A DNA stretch of 64,000 nucleotides from Stratiolaelaps scimitus. Its lineage: Eukaryota > Arthropoda > Arachnida > Mesostigmata > Laelapidae. Under the pieces are notes generated by a model. It had not been told where the DNA came from, ran no database searches, and was given only the letters and a program-made list of their open reading frames with translations. Numbering within the stretch: the stretch's first letter is position 1; every line of letters begins with the position of its first letter. The stretch lies in contig JABWDB010000002.1 in the NCBI GenBank assembly GCA_019614645.1, positions 24,913,501-24,977,500 of the forward strand, read 5' to 3'. Position numbers and translations under genes: made by a program. Below are positions 27,086 to 37,361 of this stretch, one piece after another.

Positions 27086-29413
27086 ATTATCGGAATTCAT
27101 TGTCAGTTATTTTGTTGTGTCAGGCACGCTTCTTTATTGGAATCGATAATCAAGAAGCATCATTAATCAATAGAAGAAGAGCAACCGCCAATCCTCCCTT
27201 TACAACCGTTAGAACGTGCGAGTTTAGATCGTGCCGTAATGTCTTCAGTTGGGCGCCGCGCCACGTCGGCGTTTTCTATCTTCGCCAGGAATTCGCCTGC
27301 GTGGTCACCGCAGCTGGCATCGTAATGTCGTAATAGACGAACGGTGGTGAGCCAGATCCCATCTTGCACGAGTAGCGACCGATACTCAGATTGGAAGCGC
27401 GAATCTTTATAGAGACAAGCGCGCGCGCGCGAGAGAGAGAAGGCAGAGACGAAGGGGGATCAGTAAAGTTAAATATTCCACGGTGACCCGAGATTCGGGA
27501 GCAACACAGAAAGCGAAGAGTTCTATTGATTTTTTCGTAATCGTCAACGAGTTTTGCGTAGCATTGGCCGACGACCGACAGACGGGCTGCCATTTTGCGA
27601 AACTAAACAAAATAGTTCTAGCAATACAATTATATCATTGCGTCGGCAAGATTCGTCCGAGCCATCCGATTCGATGTGTCTGAATATATATTAGCCAACG
27701 TGAATGGTATCTCGAATTATTAAGTGCGACCTTGCCTTATGATTAGGCTGGCGAAGAGTTGTTGTAATCACAGTTAAATTTATTTTCCATTGCTTTCGTA
27801 AATGAGATCTTTTGCTAGTTTGATTAAAGTTGGCTTGAATCCACTTGAAAACGCGTAGATACTGTAGATTTGAATTGAGCCACTAATTTTACACTTTACA
27901 TTATGCATAATAGATGTTCGCGTCCACACGATGTTTTTTTTGCCACAAAGGTCGCATTCATGTGCGCTGTCATTCATCTGCATACGTTCACCATCAATCC
28001 TAAATCGTACGAGTGCTGTGTTGTTGCTAACGGCCTATTGTATTGTTTAGGAGGATATGCCGCATCTGTTCGCGGGTCGTTCCAGTGTGCCTGCAACACT
28101 GACCATTGCCGCAACGAGAATCGTACAACGTGTGAGGACGCCATGTGTTACACACAGTATCTGAAGAAACGGGATGGAGCCGATCCGATCACGAAAGGCT
28201 GTCTGCCAACGAAAACCTCGCTGCTTTGCGAGAATCGAAGGCCAAAAACCGCAGCCAACTGGCCAATTCTTGTTTGCTGCGAGAAGAACATGTGTAACGA
28301 TCAGCTGCCTCCACAATTGGCCCAGATCATGGGGGTATATCAACATGCAGGTGCGGGCAACGTCACTGCCGCTGCGGGATCAACAATAGCCAGCAATGAT
28401 CTCGCTTCGAATACGCTCTCGCGAAACTCCAACGGGGACAGTACGTATGCAATCAACGATTGCCACCTATTCAAAAATGTACAGGCGTCGATATCTTGCT
28501 GGCGTTCGAGAACAACTTCATAATTATAATAACTCTTTTTAATTAGCATCAATGAATCTCGACGAGATTGGTCAACCATATAACCTTGAATGTTAGTGGA
28601 CAAGGGCGTCACAGCTAACAGATCTTGGCTCTTTGTCCTCTTCCAGGAACGTCGGCAGGCAACACCAACGATCTCAGCAGCAGCAGCAGCAGTCGAACCG
28701 GAAGCGTAAGCAACAACAACGGCGACGTAATCGAGGACCCTCGGGACGAGGAGGCCGAGATCGATTTCAACCCGTCAGGCAGCGCCAATCAGGATCTTTC
28801 AGGCAGTAGTGATCCCGCGGACACAAGCTCACTCGCTGACAGCAACAAAATCTACAACAACCCCCGTTTCATGGACACGATCAAGCGGAAGACGACGATA
28901 TCGGGCTCTAGCGCCAGTGGTAGCGCCGGCGGCGGCAACGGCGTCAGCGACCTGAACGTGTTGCGTCCAGTGCCTGCCGATAGCAGCGCGACGGGCCTGA
29001 CTGCGTTCCATGTTGCCGTCCTGCTAACGGCTCTCGCCTGTCTCTTTCTGCTATTTCTTCTTGGCTTCGCGATACTGCGACGGCAAGCGCGATTCTTCAA
29101 CGGGACGCCCTACCTCGTCGGGCAGCCTGTCTACACGAAGGAGCAGACAACACTGACTCGGCATGATCATAACTGTGTCGCCACTCCGACGAGGCTGCCC
29201 CTACCGTCTCATCATAGCTATGCGGTGGGGGTCACTGTTCCGTCATCAATGCATCACCACCAGGCGCCAACGATAGTGAGCCAAATGTCGACGAGTCGGG
29301 GCAGCAGCCATCACGGCGGAAGCCATTTACAGCAGCAGCAGCAGCGGCAGAAGCAGTACCAGTCAGTGATAACGGCGTCCACAGCATCGTACGACAACAA
29401 CGTCCACTCGTAG
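9364..29413 (+). CDS. BAMBI: BAMBI-like TGF-beta family pseudoreceptor (3 coding exons)
   Basis: Coding exons are 9364-9412, 28051-28440 and 28647-29413, joined in phase 1 at both introns with GTACGT donors and TTTAG / TTCCAG acceptors. They give 401 residues. Residues 1-17 are a signal peptide. Residues 29-99 hold ten cysteines in the type I receptor/BAMBI ectodomain order (CxC...C...C...C...GC...C...CC-4-CN) with an NRT sequon at 40-42. A Ser/Asn/Gly/Asp-rich stretch follows, then one membrane helix at about 267-292. The roughly 110-residue tail is His/Ser/Gln-rich and has no GS box or kinase domain. BAMBI proteins are known to damp BMP/activin/TGF-beta signalling by joining receptor complexes without kinase activity. 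Ectodomain and lack of kinase support this call; the tail does not visibly match vertebrate BAMBI. A short-form activin-type receptor is the alternative. Confidence 0.85.
9918..9955. repeat. (TA)n microsatellite
   Basis: TA tract with one phase slip, in BAMBI-like intron 1. Confidence 0.9.
14906..14963. repeat. Imperfect inverted repeat / hairpin
   Basis: The 15-base right arm (14949-14963) pairs perfectly with the left arm (14906-14925) except for a 5-base bulge TGACC. The loop is about 23 bases and GC-rich. Confidence 0.6.
16211..16254. repeat. (TA)n microsatellite
   Basis: TA tract interrupted once by GTGT. Confidence 0.9.
16882..16923. repeat. (TA)n microsatellite
   Basis: Uninterrupted TA tract of about 42 bases, among the longest in the window. 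Confidence 0.9.
18850..18877. repeat. (GTT)n microsatellite
   Basis: Nine GTT units in a GC-richer island of BAMBI-like intron 1. The open frames across it are repeat translations. Confidence 0.9.
22857..22884. repeat. (TA)n microsatellite
   Basis: TA tract in BAMBI-like intron 1. Confidence 0.85.
28051..28440 (+). CDS. BAMBI: BAMBI-like exon 2 (cysteine-rich ectodomain)
   Basis: The exon starts after TTGTTTAG and ends at GTACGTATGC, encoding residues 18-146. It carries all ten ectodomain cysteines (C29, C31, C36, C44, C49, C67, C76, C92, C93, C98), the terminal CCEKNMCN box and a spacer with an NVT sequon. The CC-four-residue-CN box is the signature of TGF-beta receptor ectodomains. An open frame extends upstream of 28051, but that part is intron. 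Confidence 0.9.
28647..29413 (+). CDS. BAMBI: BAMBI-like exon 3 (juxtamembrane, membrane helix, tail)
   Basis: The exon begins after CTCTTCCAG, completes an Arg codon and runs to TAG at 29411-29413. It encodes poly-Ser and Gly/Ser-rich juxtamembrane sequence, one hydrophobic helix around VLLTALACLFLLFLLGFAIL followed by RRQ as stop-transfer, then a low-complexity tail with HHH and QQQQQ runs. No kinase motif follows. Confidence 0.88.
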
Positions 29414-29718
29414 AAGCCCACTCGTCCGTTGTCTATTCGTTCTTGACCAGTAGCAGTTATAGCAGCAAGCCACTCTCGAATGAGACGGTCCCAATTGCGG
29501 AAACGGATCAAACATGATTCTCGTTTAGGGAGGAGAGGGAGCCTGTCCTGCTTCAAAGTTAACAAGATGTGTTTTCTCGGTTTTTTGCGTATTAATTAGT
29601 CCGAGGACAAAGTTGTCAATCTGCGTTGCAATACGTACAATGCTTTTGAGTCGATAGGTAAACACGCAAATTTGTGAATAAGCGTCGGTCTGCGAACAAA
29701 CCTGATCTGTATACATAT

Positions 29719-29722
<4 letters not shown>

Positions 29723-29756
<34 letters not shown>
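29723..29756. repeat. (TA)n microsatellite
   Basis: TA tract, probably in the 3' flank or 3'UTR of the BAMBI-like gene. Confidence 0.9.
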
Positions 29757-29758
<2 letters not shown>

Positions 29759-30207
29759 CTTGCTCTCCACTGGTTCAACAACGAACGTTGTCAATGCGAG
29801 AAGTATACACGTGGTGCTATTCGTTGATAGAGTCGAAAAATACATTGGAGATTTAAGGTCGTGTCCAGGGTCAGTTGGTGAATAATAATGATGATGATGA
29901 TGGGAAACGTATTAGTTTATCGTTAAGTTTATGTTGCCATTGGTATAAGAATAGATGTCCGAGATGTAATTCATCCTCTACGGACGCAGTGTCAAAAATG
30001 GCGTTCAAACATTAATCGTTCTTTAAGGCACCTTGAAGTCAATTATCCTAATAGATTTCTCTGGTTTGTTATTGCAATGAGCGCTGAACTGGCCAAGAGC
30101 ACTATCCTGAATCTCCAAATAAGGTCGACCGAATTTCAGTCGAACGGTATAATTTGCACGTTATATTGTACGTCTTGCTTATCTCTATTAATTTATGAGT
30201 CAGACAC

Positions 30208-30213
<6 letters not shown>

Positions 30214-30254
<41 letters not shown>

Positions 30255-30259
30255 TATAT
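30214..30259. repeat. (TA)n microsatellite
   Basis: TA tract interrupted once by CA. Confidence 0.9.
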
Positions 30260-30447
30260 CCTATAAGTTGAGTCCTAAATACGTGAGTGTACGGTACACC
30301 TTGAAATCACCTGTGTAACGCGTACATCTTCACTATGAAAAGTACTTTGTTCAGCCATTAGCCTCCTGTCACGCTGTCTCTAATTCTACCGGCCTGCACC
30401 GGGAGAAGAGGCCGCGTTAACTAACGCAGTATCAATGGAACACCAAA

Positions 30448-30472
30448 TTATATATATATATATATATATATA
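30448..30472. repeat. (TA)n microsatellite
   Basis: Short TA tract in intergenic DNA. Confidence 0.85.
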
Positions 30473-33400
30473 AAGAACAATGGTTCTTCCCGACGTGAAG
30501 TATTTTGCTGAAAATTCTCTCTGTTGTTTGCGAGCTCGATCGTGATGCCACGAACATTGTGCAGTTGCAGCAGGAGCGGCAGCGTCACCCGCGTATTTGA
30601 TTGATATTGTTAGTACAGTATTACGCATCAAATTCGGATATTGTTATAATCATAATTCCTTGGCAAGTTGGCTCAAGTTAAAAGTCGTTCGTATCATTAG
30701 ATATTGTTTTTGGTCGAATAGTTTTACTCACGCTGTCACCTCGATATGAGCATTGATCTGAGAGGACACGCACACGACAAAGGCATTGAATGCAGATAAC
30801 GAATGATTCATGAGAGTATTCTTGTTGCTCACAGACCAATAGGGGGTCGGCCTTGCCCGAATGAAGGCAGCCAGGGACAACTCTAGAACTCAACTTGTCA
30901 TTGGGTTGTATATAAACATGCACAAAAGAATATACATTATTGTAAATATGAAACTGACGTAGTAAACTAATGAAGTTTTTGGTAGCTGAAGCAATTGTTA
31001 AAACAATAATCATCGCGGTCATTATCGCAAATAGTAATAATGATAAATAAGAACGACCTCTTGCGTGTACATATAAATATATGTAAATACGATATGAGAA
31101 TAATACCATACGCAAGCATATCATCATAAGCGAGCTATTTATTAGTAGTATACAGGCAAATTACATCGATTTGTTAGGTGAAAACGCCACAATGTTGACG
31201 AGTTCGTGTCCGCCTGATGACGAGTGTTCAAAATGCTCGGCTATATACAAAAGTCATGTGTTACCGCCGGATTATGGCGCTGTGTCAGGAAATGCAGAAT
31301 AAATATATATTGTCGATATACTATAATGAGAGGATTAAATTATGCCTTATGCCTTACCTTTGACAAGAAATAAACGACCACTTGAGTTTGAACTGACGTC
31401 CAGAGCAACTTTATTTTGTTCACTAAGAAATGAACGAATACTTCTGCGGCGCACATATGCAAATAGTAGGGCACGAACGGCCAGTTGCCGGAGATCACAT
31501 CTGTTATTAAGGCATTTCTACGAAGCCACGCTGAACGTGTTTTGCGTTTCACGAAACAGAATGACGTATTTTGCGTTTCAAAACACTGATCATGTAGCGA
31601 ATCTTCATACGGATATCAAATAGATCAAATCTGCTGGCAAGGAGACATCGAGGGTTTGGGAGGATGATTATAACGTTCCATCTAGGTTTCTGTTCGAAGT
31701 TAGAAAATCGAAAAGTCTTCTAATTTACATCTCTCAACTACAAACCGAACTAGAAACCAACTCTGATTTACTCTAAACATAATCCCCCTTTGTAGATGGT
31801 TTAAAATTAATGTTAAAATATCGTTCATCGACAAGCCGATTGAAAAGCAAACCAAAAAGCACGCCCCATTATAATGAAATTGTAGGAGTCTTCAATGGTG
31901 TTATTGTACATAGATGAAAATTGGAGCTAATCAAGCGGTTACGTTCAGTATCTTGGCTTATGGCCTTTTGTTCTAACACTTTCACAGCATTTGGTAAAAT
32001 CTTCGCAATTTCGGAAACATGTGAAAACGTTTTGATTTAGCTAATATAATACTGTATTTGATATGGATTCGTTCGGAAATTGGCAGGTCTCAAATTTATC
32101 ACAAAACTTGCCTGACCTACGCCGCTTGGTTTCCAGGTTATAAACGGCTTGTTAGAGGCCGAGGTAGCGATCAACACCAATGAACATGCATTCCATTTTT
32201 TTTGTGTATGCTTTATTTGCCTCTATTTTTAATGATTGGCTTTCTAAGTAACAGAATATCTGTGGTCTTTCGAGTCCATACACCATCACAATATGGTCCT
32301 AAAAATAGGGTAAAGTATATTATATGTATACATACCTATGCATGTCATTACATCGTCAGTTTATGAAATCGGTCTCGGCTATACATGTATAGGTTCACGA
32401 CAACCGAAGCAAGGGGTTATTTACAACGTAGACATCGATCCCAATCCTAAAAAATAGCATAAAGATACATACCTAAAAGATACATAGCACACATATATAT
32501 ATATATATATAAATGTATATATCACGAACTGTCATCAGTGATGCAATTAGAGTCTGCTATTAGATTTCTAGTCACTTATTTTCTCTCCCTGTGATCGATG
32601 GATGGATGATCTTTCTCTCTCTCTTCCTCCTGGGGATATCAAGCTCTCTGTCCAATAACCTCTGTCTGAGGCAACCCTTAATTATTCGTTCAGCCGTCGA
32701 ATGGGGATGTATACTAATTAACATTGCTTCCTCAAGATTGCATTTGCCAAGACTAAAGCCCATTTGACTTCGACCCGATGCGACCTTTCTATTGTGTAAT
32801 AGTTAGGTACCTGCTCCACTCATTTGAGAACTCCTCCTTTTCCAACCAAACATGTAAAGGTAACACATGGATACAGTGATTTGAGTAGTTTCAATTTCAG
32901 AAAGTTCATTCGAAATTTCGACTTCCAAGCGCAGATCATCGCAAAGATCTACTTAGTTTTATGAAGCTGCTCTCTCGGCAGTCCGCTGGCAGAAACCACC
33001 CAAAGCTAAAATAATGTATGGGCATCTCATGTTGGTAACCCCTCGTTATTTCATTTGTTGATGATATCCGTGTTTAAAAGATACGAGTACCAATGTCTAC
33101 ATAATTAATATACATGGCTACATGAGCGTAATCTATTCATAAATCGATCAAGTTAATGCATAATTTACCAAAACGTTTCCTTCAGCAAGACACGGGCGTT
33201 TTCCCAGACTATGAACATAGAAGAGATAGCGTTGTGTGCCCTCGCCTTCTAAGGGCCCCGATCATAGAATCTAGATAGAGTGTCGGCATTATGCTATTTA
33301 GAACCAACTTGTCAGCTGCTTAAAATGGCATAATCTGGGAATAATTCATTGTACCGTTCTAAGGTAACTGTTTCCTTCGTATATTTTATATACATACATA

Positions 33401-34018
33401 CAGTGCCAGAGCCGATGACACGATACAGCTGTACCGAACTAATAATACTCATAAAAATAATAATGATGAAATCTCGTTGTCCTGAAGAACACCCCCACCT
33501 TCTTGTCTCCATGGTCATGGAACAAGAGTGAGAGTAAGGTAAAGGGAATCTTCATCCCGATTACGGGTCGTACAGTACACGAAGGAAGTTAGACGCGCTT
33601 TAAAGTAACCCGTGTATGAGAGGAACCGGCCCTTCGTGTGATCATTTAAAGTAGACACATAGCGCTAAAATGGGTATTCGATTAACTTATACTTCACTGA
33701 TTCTTCGGCTCAGTCCGTTCGCCCTTTGTCGTTCCCTATCAGAGTCATTGAGGAAGAGGTGAACATATTCTGTCCACCGTATGCAATCATTCGTCTTAGC
33801 TACCGTCGTCGACGAAAACGCTCCTCTTTATCGTCCGAGGCAAAAGGAACCACTTCTTCATCTCGCATTGTCACCGCGCGCATTGTACGGATGTTAACTA
33901 TTATAGAATCGTAATAGCATTCAATATATAAATAATTACCCCCAGTTTGCCTGTGTCCTTTCATGCTGTCCCGCCGAGGAGTATCTCACTAGCAGAGCTG
34001 CTATCGAATTTCTGCGGG

Positions 34019-37000
34019 TCATTTATCCTGGTCATGCGCTGCCTCATCAGATCGACATGCTTCGTAAGAGAGCCCTGTCGCTTCGGAGAACTTGTACTTG
34101 GCATACTTGCCCGCAGATACGGCGTACACCGGCAGACGACCGTTGTTGTATGAACCGAAAGCACACAAGGATTCCCTGTCCGGCGACACTTTAAAAGTCG
34201 CCTGTGAACGCGCTCCAATTAGGTAACTTAGCGGCCACCAACTCCTTGATACAGTGATGAGAAATAATAGTTGATTAATAATATTATTATTACGCTCTTA
34301 TTAGCCCTATGGCACAAAATATGCCGAGATTGCCAAATATATTAGCTGAAAAACACATTATTGTACACATGACTTTCGTCGTGGAAAACACAAGTTACCC
34401 TCGGAAGGTCCGTATATTTCTCAAAGATCGCATTAGGCTAACGTAAATAAAAATGTTACGTGCTGTTCACGCTATAGTATAATACAGACATTTCGTAGAT
34501 CTATCAGTTTTTGAGTAAATATGTCAAATCCGTCAAGCCGAATCTCGTAGCATAATGTTGAATAAAATACATTTTTTTTATTGATATCGATAAAATCGCA
34601 ATCTCGTCAAATTACCCTGTATTATCGAGGCTGAAGATGTGTACGGTACCCGTGCTAGAAACGCTGCAGAGGTAATCGTTATCGGGTGCGAAATTGATGC
34701 AGTATGTTGTTGCAGGGCTACTGCCACGATAAAATTCGTATAACGTTACCGGCGTCCCCGTTGTGACGGAAAACACCCTTATATAGTTTCCTGTAAGCAC
34801 AGAATTTATGAAAAATTAAGGCTAGTGAAAACAGAGGAAATTGGTAAATCATAGCTAAACTGGACCTTACACGGAAGCTTCGAGTTCAAGAGAACGAAAC
34901 AAGAGACATATATACGGAGTGTGCTCAAGATTAGACAGACATCAAGCAGCTATTGCAAGGTACAGTGTGTAATTATCCAATACTTGGCGTTTACGACTAT
35001 TGGACTGCCAAGTCAAAACCCCTTTCATATTTAAGATTAGGCGTTTTGACAAATAAGTAAATTATTCTATCGATTTTTTGTCGAATAGTAGTCAGCTTCC
35101 CAGATAATCAGGTACAAAATATGTCGTTCATAAGTAAGCGACCTAAGGATTTGTTTGGGATACGGAAATACTTTCGGAACTTTCGTCAAAGCAACAAACC
35201 GTTCTCGCTGGCAGTGGCGATCATACGGCCGGTTTGGTTGAAGGTGATACACGCGAGCTCATGTTTATGGGCATCGATCGTTGTCGAAATCATGGGCGGT
35301 GTGGATATGTCCTCGATGATTATGGACCCAATTTGTTGGCCAGGATAAGCCTAGAGAGAGAGATAGCGAGAGAGAGAAGTGCAACAATGGTAAGTTTGAA
35401 TACAGATAAAACTGAATTCAAGAGCGGAGGTACTGACATTCAAAAAGGGAAGGTGTATGGCAGCCATAAACATTGAGCATAGATGCGACGCAGAGGACTG
35501 GCGACTAGTTTTAAATAACAACAGTTATTGTGTATATTCCTAAATGTCTTCATTGCATATTTACTCCTATAACGACACTTGTGTGTTTATTGCACATGTG
35601 AATCTGGCTGTTTGAATATGTTAGAATCTTGTGTCAACGGTTTATAACAGTAGCATACATCGAACATACATGAAACTATGAGCCCTTCGGCAAAATGAGA
35701 GTAATAACTTCATCTGTCAGAATATCCCCGCTCCTCGTTGTACAAAGCGAAATATTACTCAAACATTGAAGAAGCCGCCGCGCATCAGACGATCGTCCAC
35801 TTTTATGAACAGTTCTTCCCGCCGTAGAGATACGACAACAAGTGCTCCCCGGTATTGAATGCTATTTGGGTTATCTGAGACACTCTGCCAGAGGGACATG
35901 GTGGGTATGAAAGACTAGATGACGTACCAGAATCGTGCGATCATATTTTGAGTTATAGGTCACTTCGCATAGGCCTCTAGGGTTTGGCCGTGTGCCACGC
36001 TCAAGGAGCATTTGTGGGAATGACGCGTCTGGGAACGGGTATACTTGAATTCGATCAAGGCGAACGACAACCAACATTTCACGACGCATACGAACAGCCA
36101 ACACCTGCAAATCAAATGTAACGAGCTGCATTAATTAATCACAAATATTCGATTAGGGAACACCAGGTTAGTTATCTTCTGATCTTTTATGCCACTCTCG
36201 TACTGTGATCATTTTAGTCCACAAGTTTGAACAATTGCAACATAGATATCATACATGTGACACACGCGCGATGAACAATAGAGGATATTTAAGTGACTAA
36301 TTTTGGGAGCAATTAGCCACTCCGTTTGTTGATTCGCTAGCGTTGACTACAGGTAGCTAGTTTAGTAGTGTGTATTGTGGCGCAGGCAAACGTATAGCTA
36401 GTTTCGTTGTAAAACCACAGACAAAATATAGTGAAGATTAATATGTGTTCACCTCATCAGAGAAGCCCAGTTCATGGACAATGGTCATTCTCATTAAGTC
36501 GAAGACTAATACAGCGTTTGCCGCGTTGTGGCCATCGCCGCCAGGTACCAAGGCGAGGTACTTGAAATGATCCTGAATATCCACCTGAAGCAAAATGAAC
36601 AGTAACAACAAGCATAACAAGACTAGTCAACAGTAATTGGCCATTTCATATGCTACCACCGTCTCGCTGTAAGTGGAGTTATGAAGGGAAATGCAGTTAT
36701 CTGGTTTAACAGAGAATCAAATTGAGCAACACCCTATTATTGAGATACATATAAACAGCCTTAAACATATCTGAAAGTTAGATATTGGTATATATGTCTA
36801 TATGGTTAGAACAGACCCTGCTAATTATGAAAGAACTTAAAGCTTTCTTTTGTTTATTCAAATTTCAAATGAACTTGCCTTGCTAATTGGGGGTTGATCT
36901 GGACTATTGGGTATGTGTATAACATGCTTGTATGGCTGTACGGAGCACACGTGGACTCCATCCTCGGCAACGTAGACGTAGAGGGCTGCAAGTAAATCAT

Positions 37001-37361
37001 CAGGGTTATGTTGATCTCGTTAATTGGTTACAGCAGTGCAACTTGCGAACAATGATAAGGACGCATCCCTTGTTGTACTGACAAACCTTAACATATATGG
37101 ATTAAATATATGACACCGCGTACTTTAGTAGATTTCGCTAAAAGCGAGCTCACACCTCTCAAACATCTGACTCATTTGACCTTCTAATCAATCCCAACAG
37201 ACATCAGTGAAATACGTATCATTTATGTTCGTATTGACCAGTCAGCACGCTTATAGGCGTTGGCATAGACAATACCACATCTTCGGCCATTTATTTGAGC
37301 TGCGGCCACTGGACGACAACTACATACTGTGGTTTTCGTTAAAACGAAGCGAGGAAGTCAT
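34019..37361 (-). CDS. WDR45/WIPI4-like PROPPIN, copy A (divergent, 7 exons)
   Basis: Minus-strand coding exons in order: 37361-37328, 36985-36879, 36584-36453, 36104-35928, 35350-35200, 34790-34616, 34244-34019. They give 333 residues and TGA. Phases (1,0,0,0,1,2) equal those of copies B and C. PROPPINs are seven-bladed beta-propellers that bind PI3P and PI(3,5)P2 on autophagic and endosomal membranes. WIPI4 also ties ATG2 to the membrane. Family signatures include SLRFN at the N-terminus, VLAVRMRR, NPRGLCE, AYPGQQIGS, CINFAPD and KYKFSEATG. The lipid motif reads FYRG (220-223) instead of FRRG, and the NQDQ position reads NENH (8-11). Exon 2 ends at a GC donor (AAG|GCAAGT). The final exon is short and ends in charged residues unlike C. 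No stops or frameshifts are seen, so it is probably expressed but functionally altered. Confidence 0.82.

Larger units (their letters stand above)
9413..28050 (+). other. BAMBI-like intron 1 (18.6 kb)
   Basis: The intron runs from GTACGT at 9413 to TTGTTTAG at 28050. It holds many (TA)n tracts and several GC/CpG-rich islands: about 12.8-14.8, 18.8-19.7, 24.6-25.2, 25.9-26.6 and 27.2-27.6 kb. An imperfect hairpin lies at 14906-14963 and a doubled GGCCCTA motif near 11634. The open frames in it are low-complexity or microsatellite translations with no recognisable domain. The islands could be enhancers or alternative promoters, but the sequence does not prove it. Confidence 0.7.
29414..34018. 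other. 3' flank of BAMBI-like gene and intergenic DNA
   Basis: This lies between the convergent BAMBI-like gene (+) and WDR45-like copy A (-). It holds (TA)n tracts at 29723-29756, 30214-30259 and 30448-30472. An AATAAA at 31298-31303 is a possible plus-strand polyadenylation signal, but it lies 1.9 kb past the stop. I see no other gene. Confidence 0.55.

Noticed and set aside
26824..27333. 169-codon plus-strand open frame, among the longest in the window
   Set aside because: It reads straight through a (TA)n microsatellite (IYIYIYIY), resembles no family and lies inside the BAMBI-like intron without splice support. Judged chance.
27903..28523. 206-codon frame read as one ORF beginning at ATG 27903
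   Set aside because: Only 28051-28440 is exon. The upstream part is intron ending TTGTTTAG and the downstream part follows a GTACGT donor. The real N-terminus is the signal-peptide exon at 9364.
33961..34218. 85-codon minus-strand frame over the last exon of copy A
   Set aside because: It is a shifted shadow. The correct frame in the same DNA gives ATFKVSPDRESLCAFG and ends at TGA 34021-34019, matching copies B and C.
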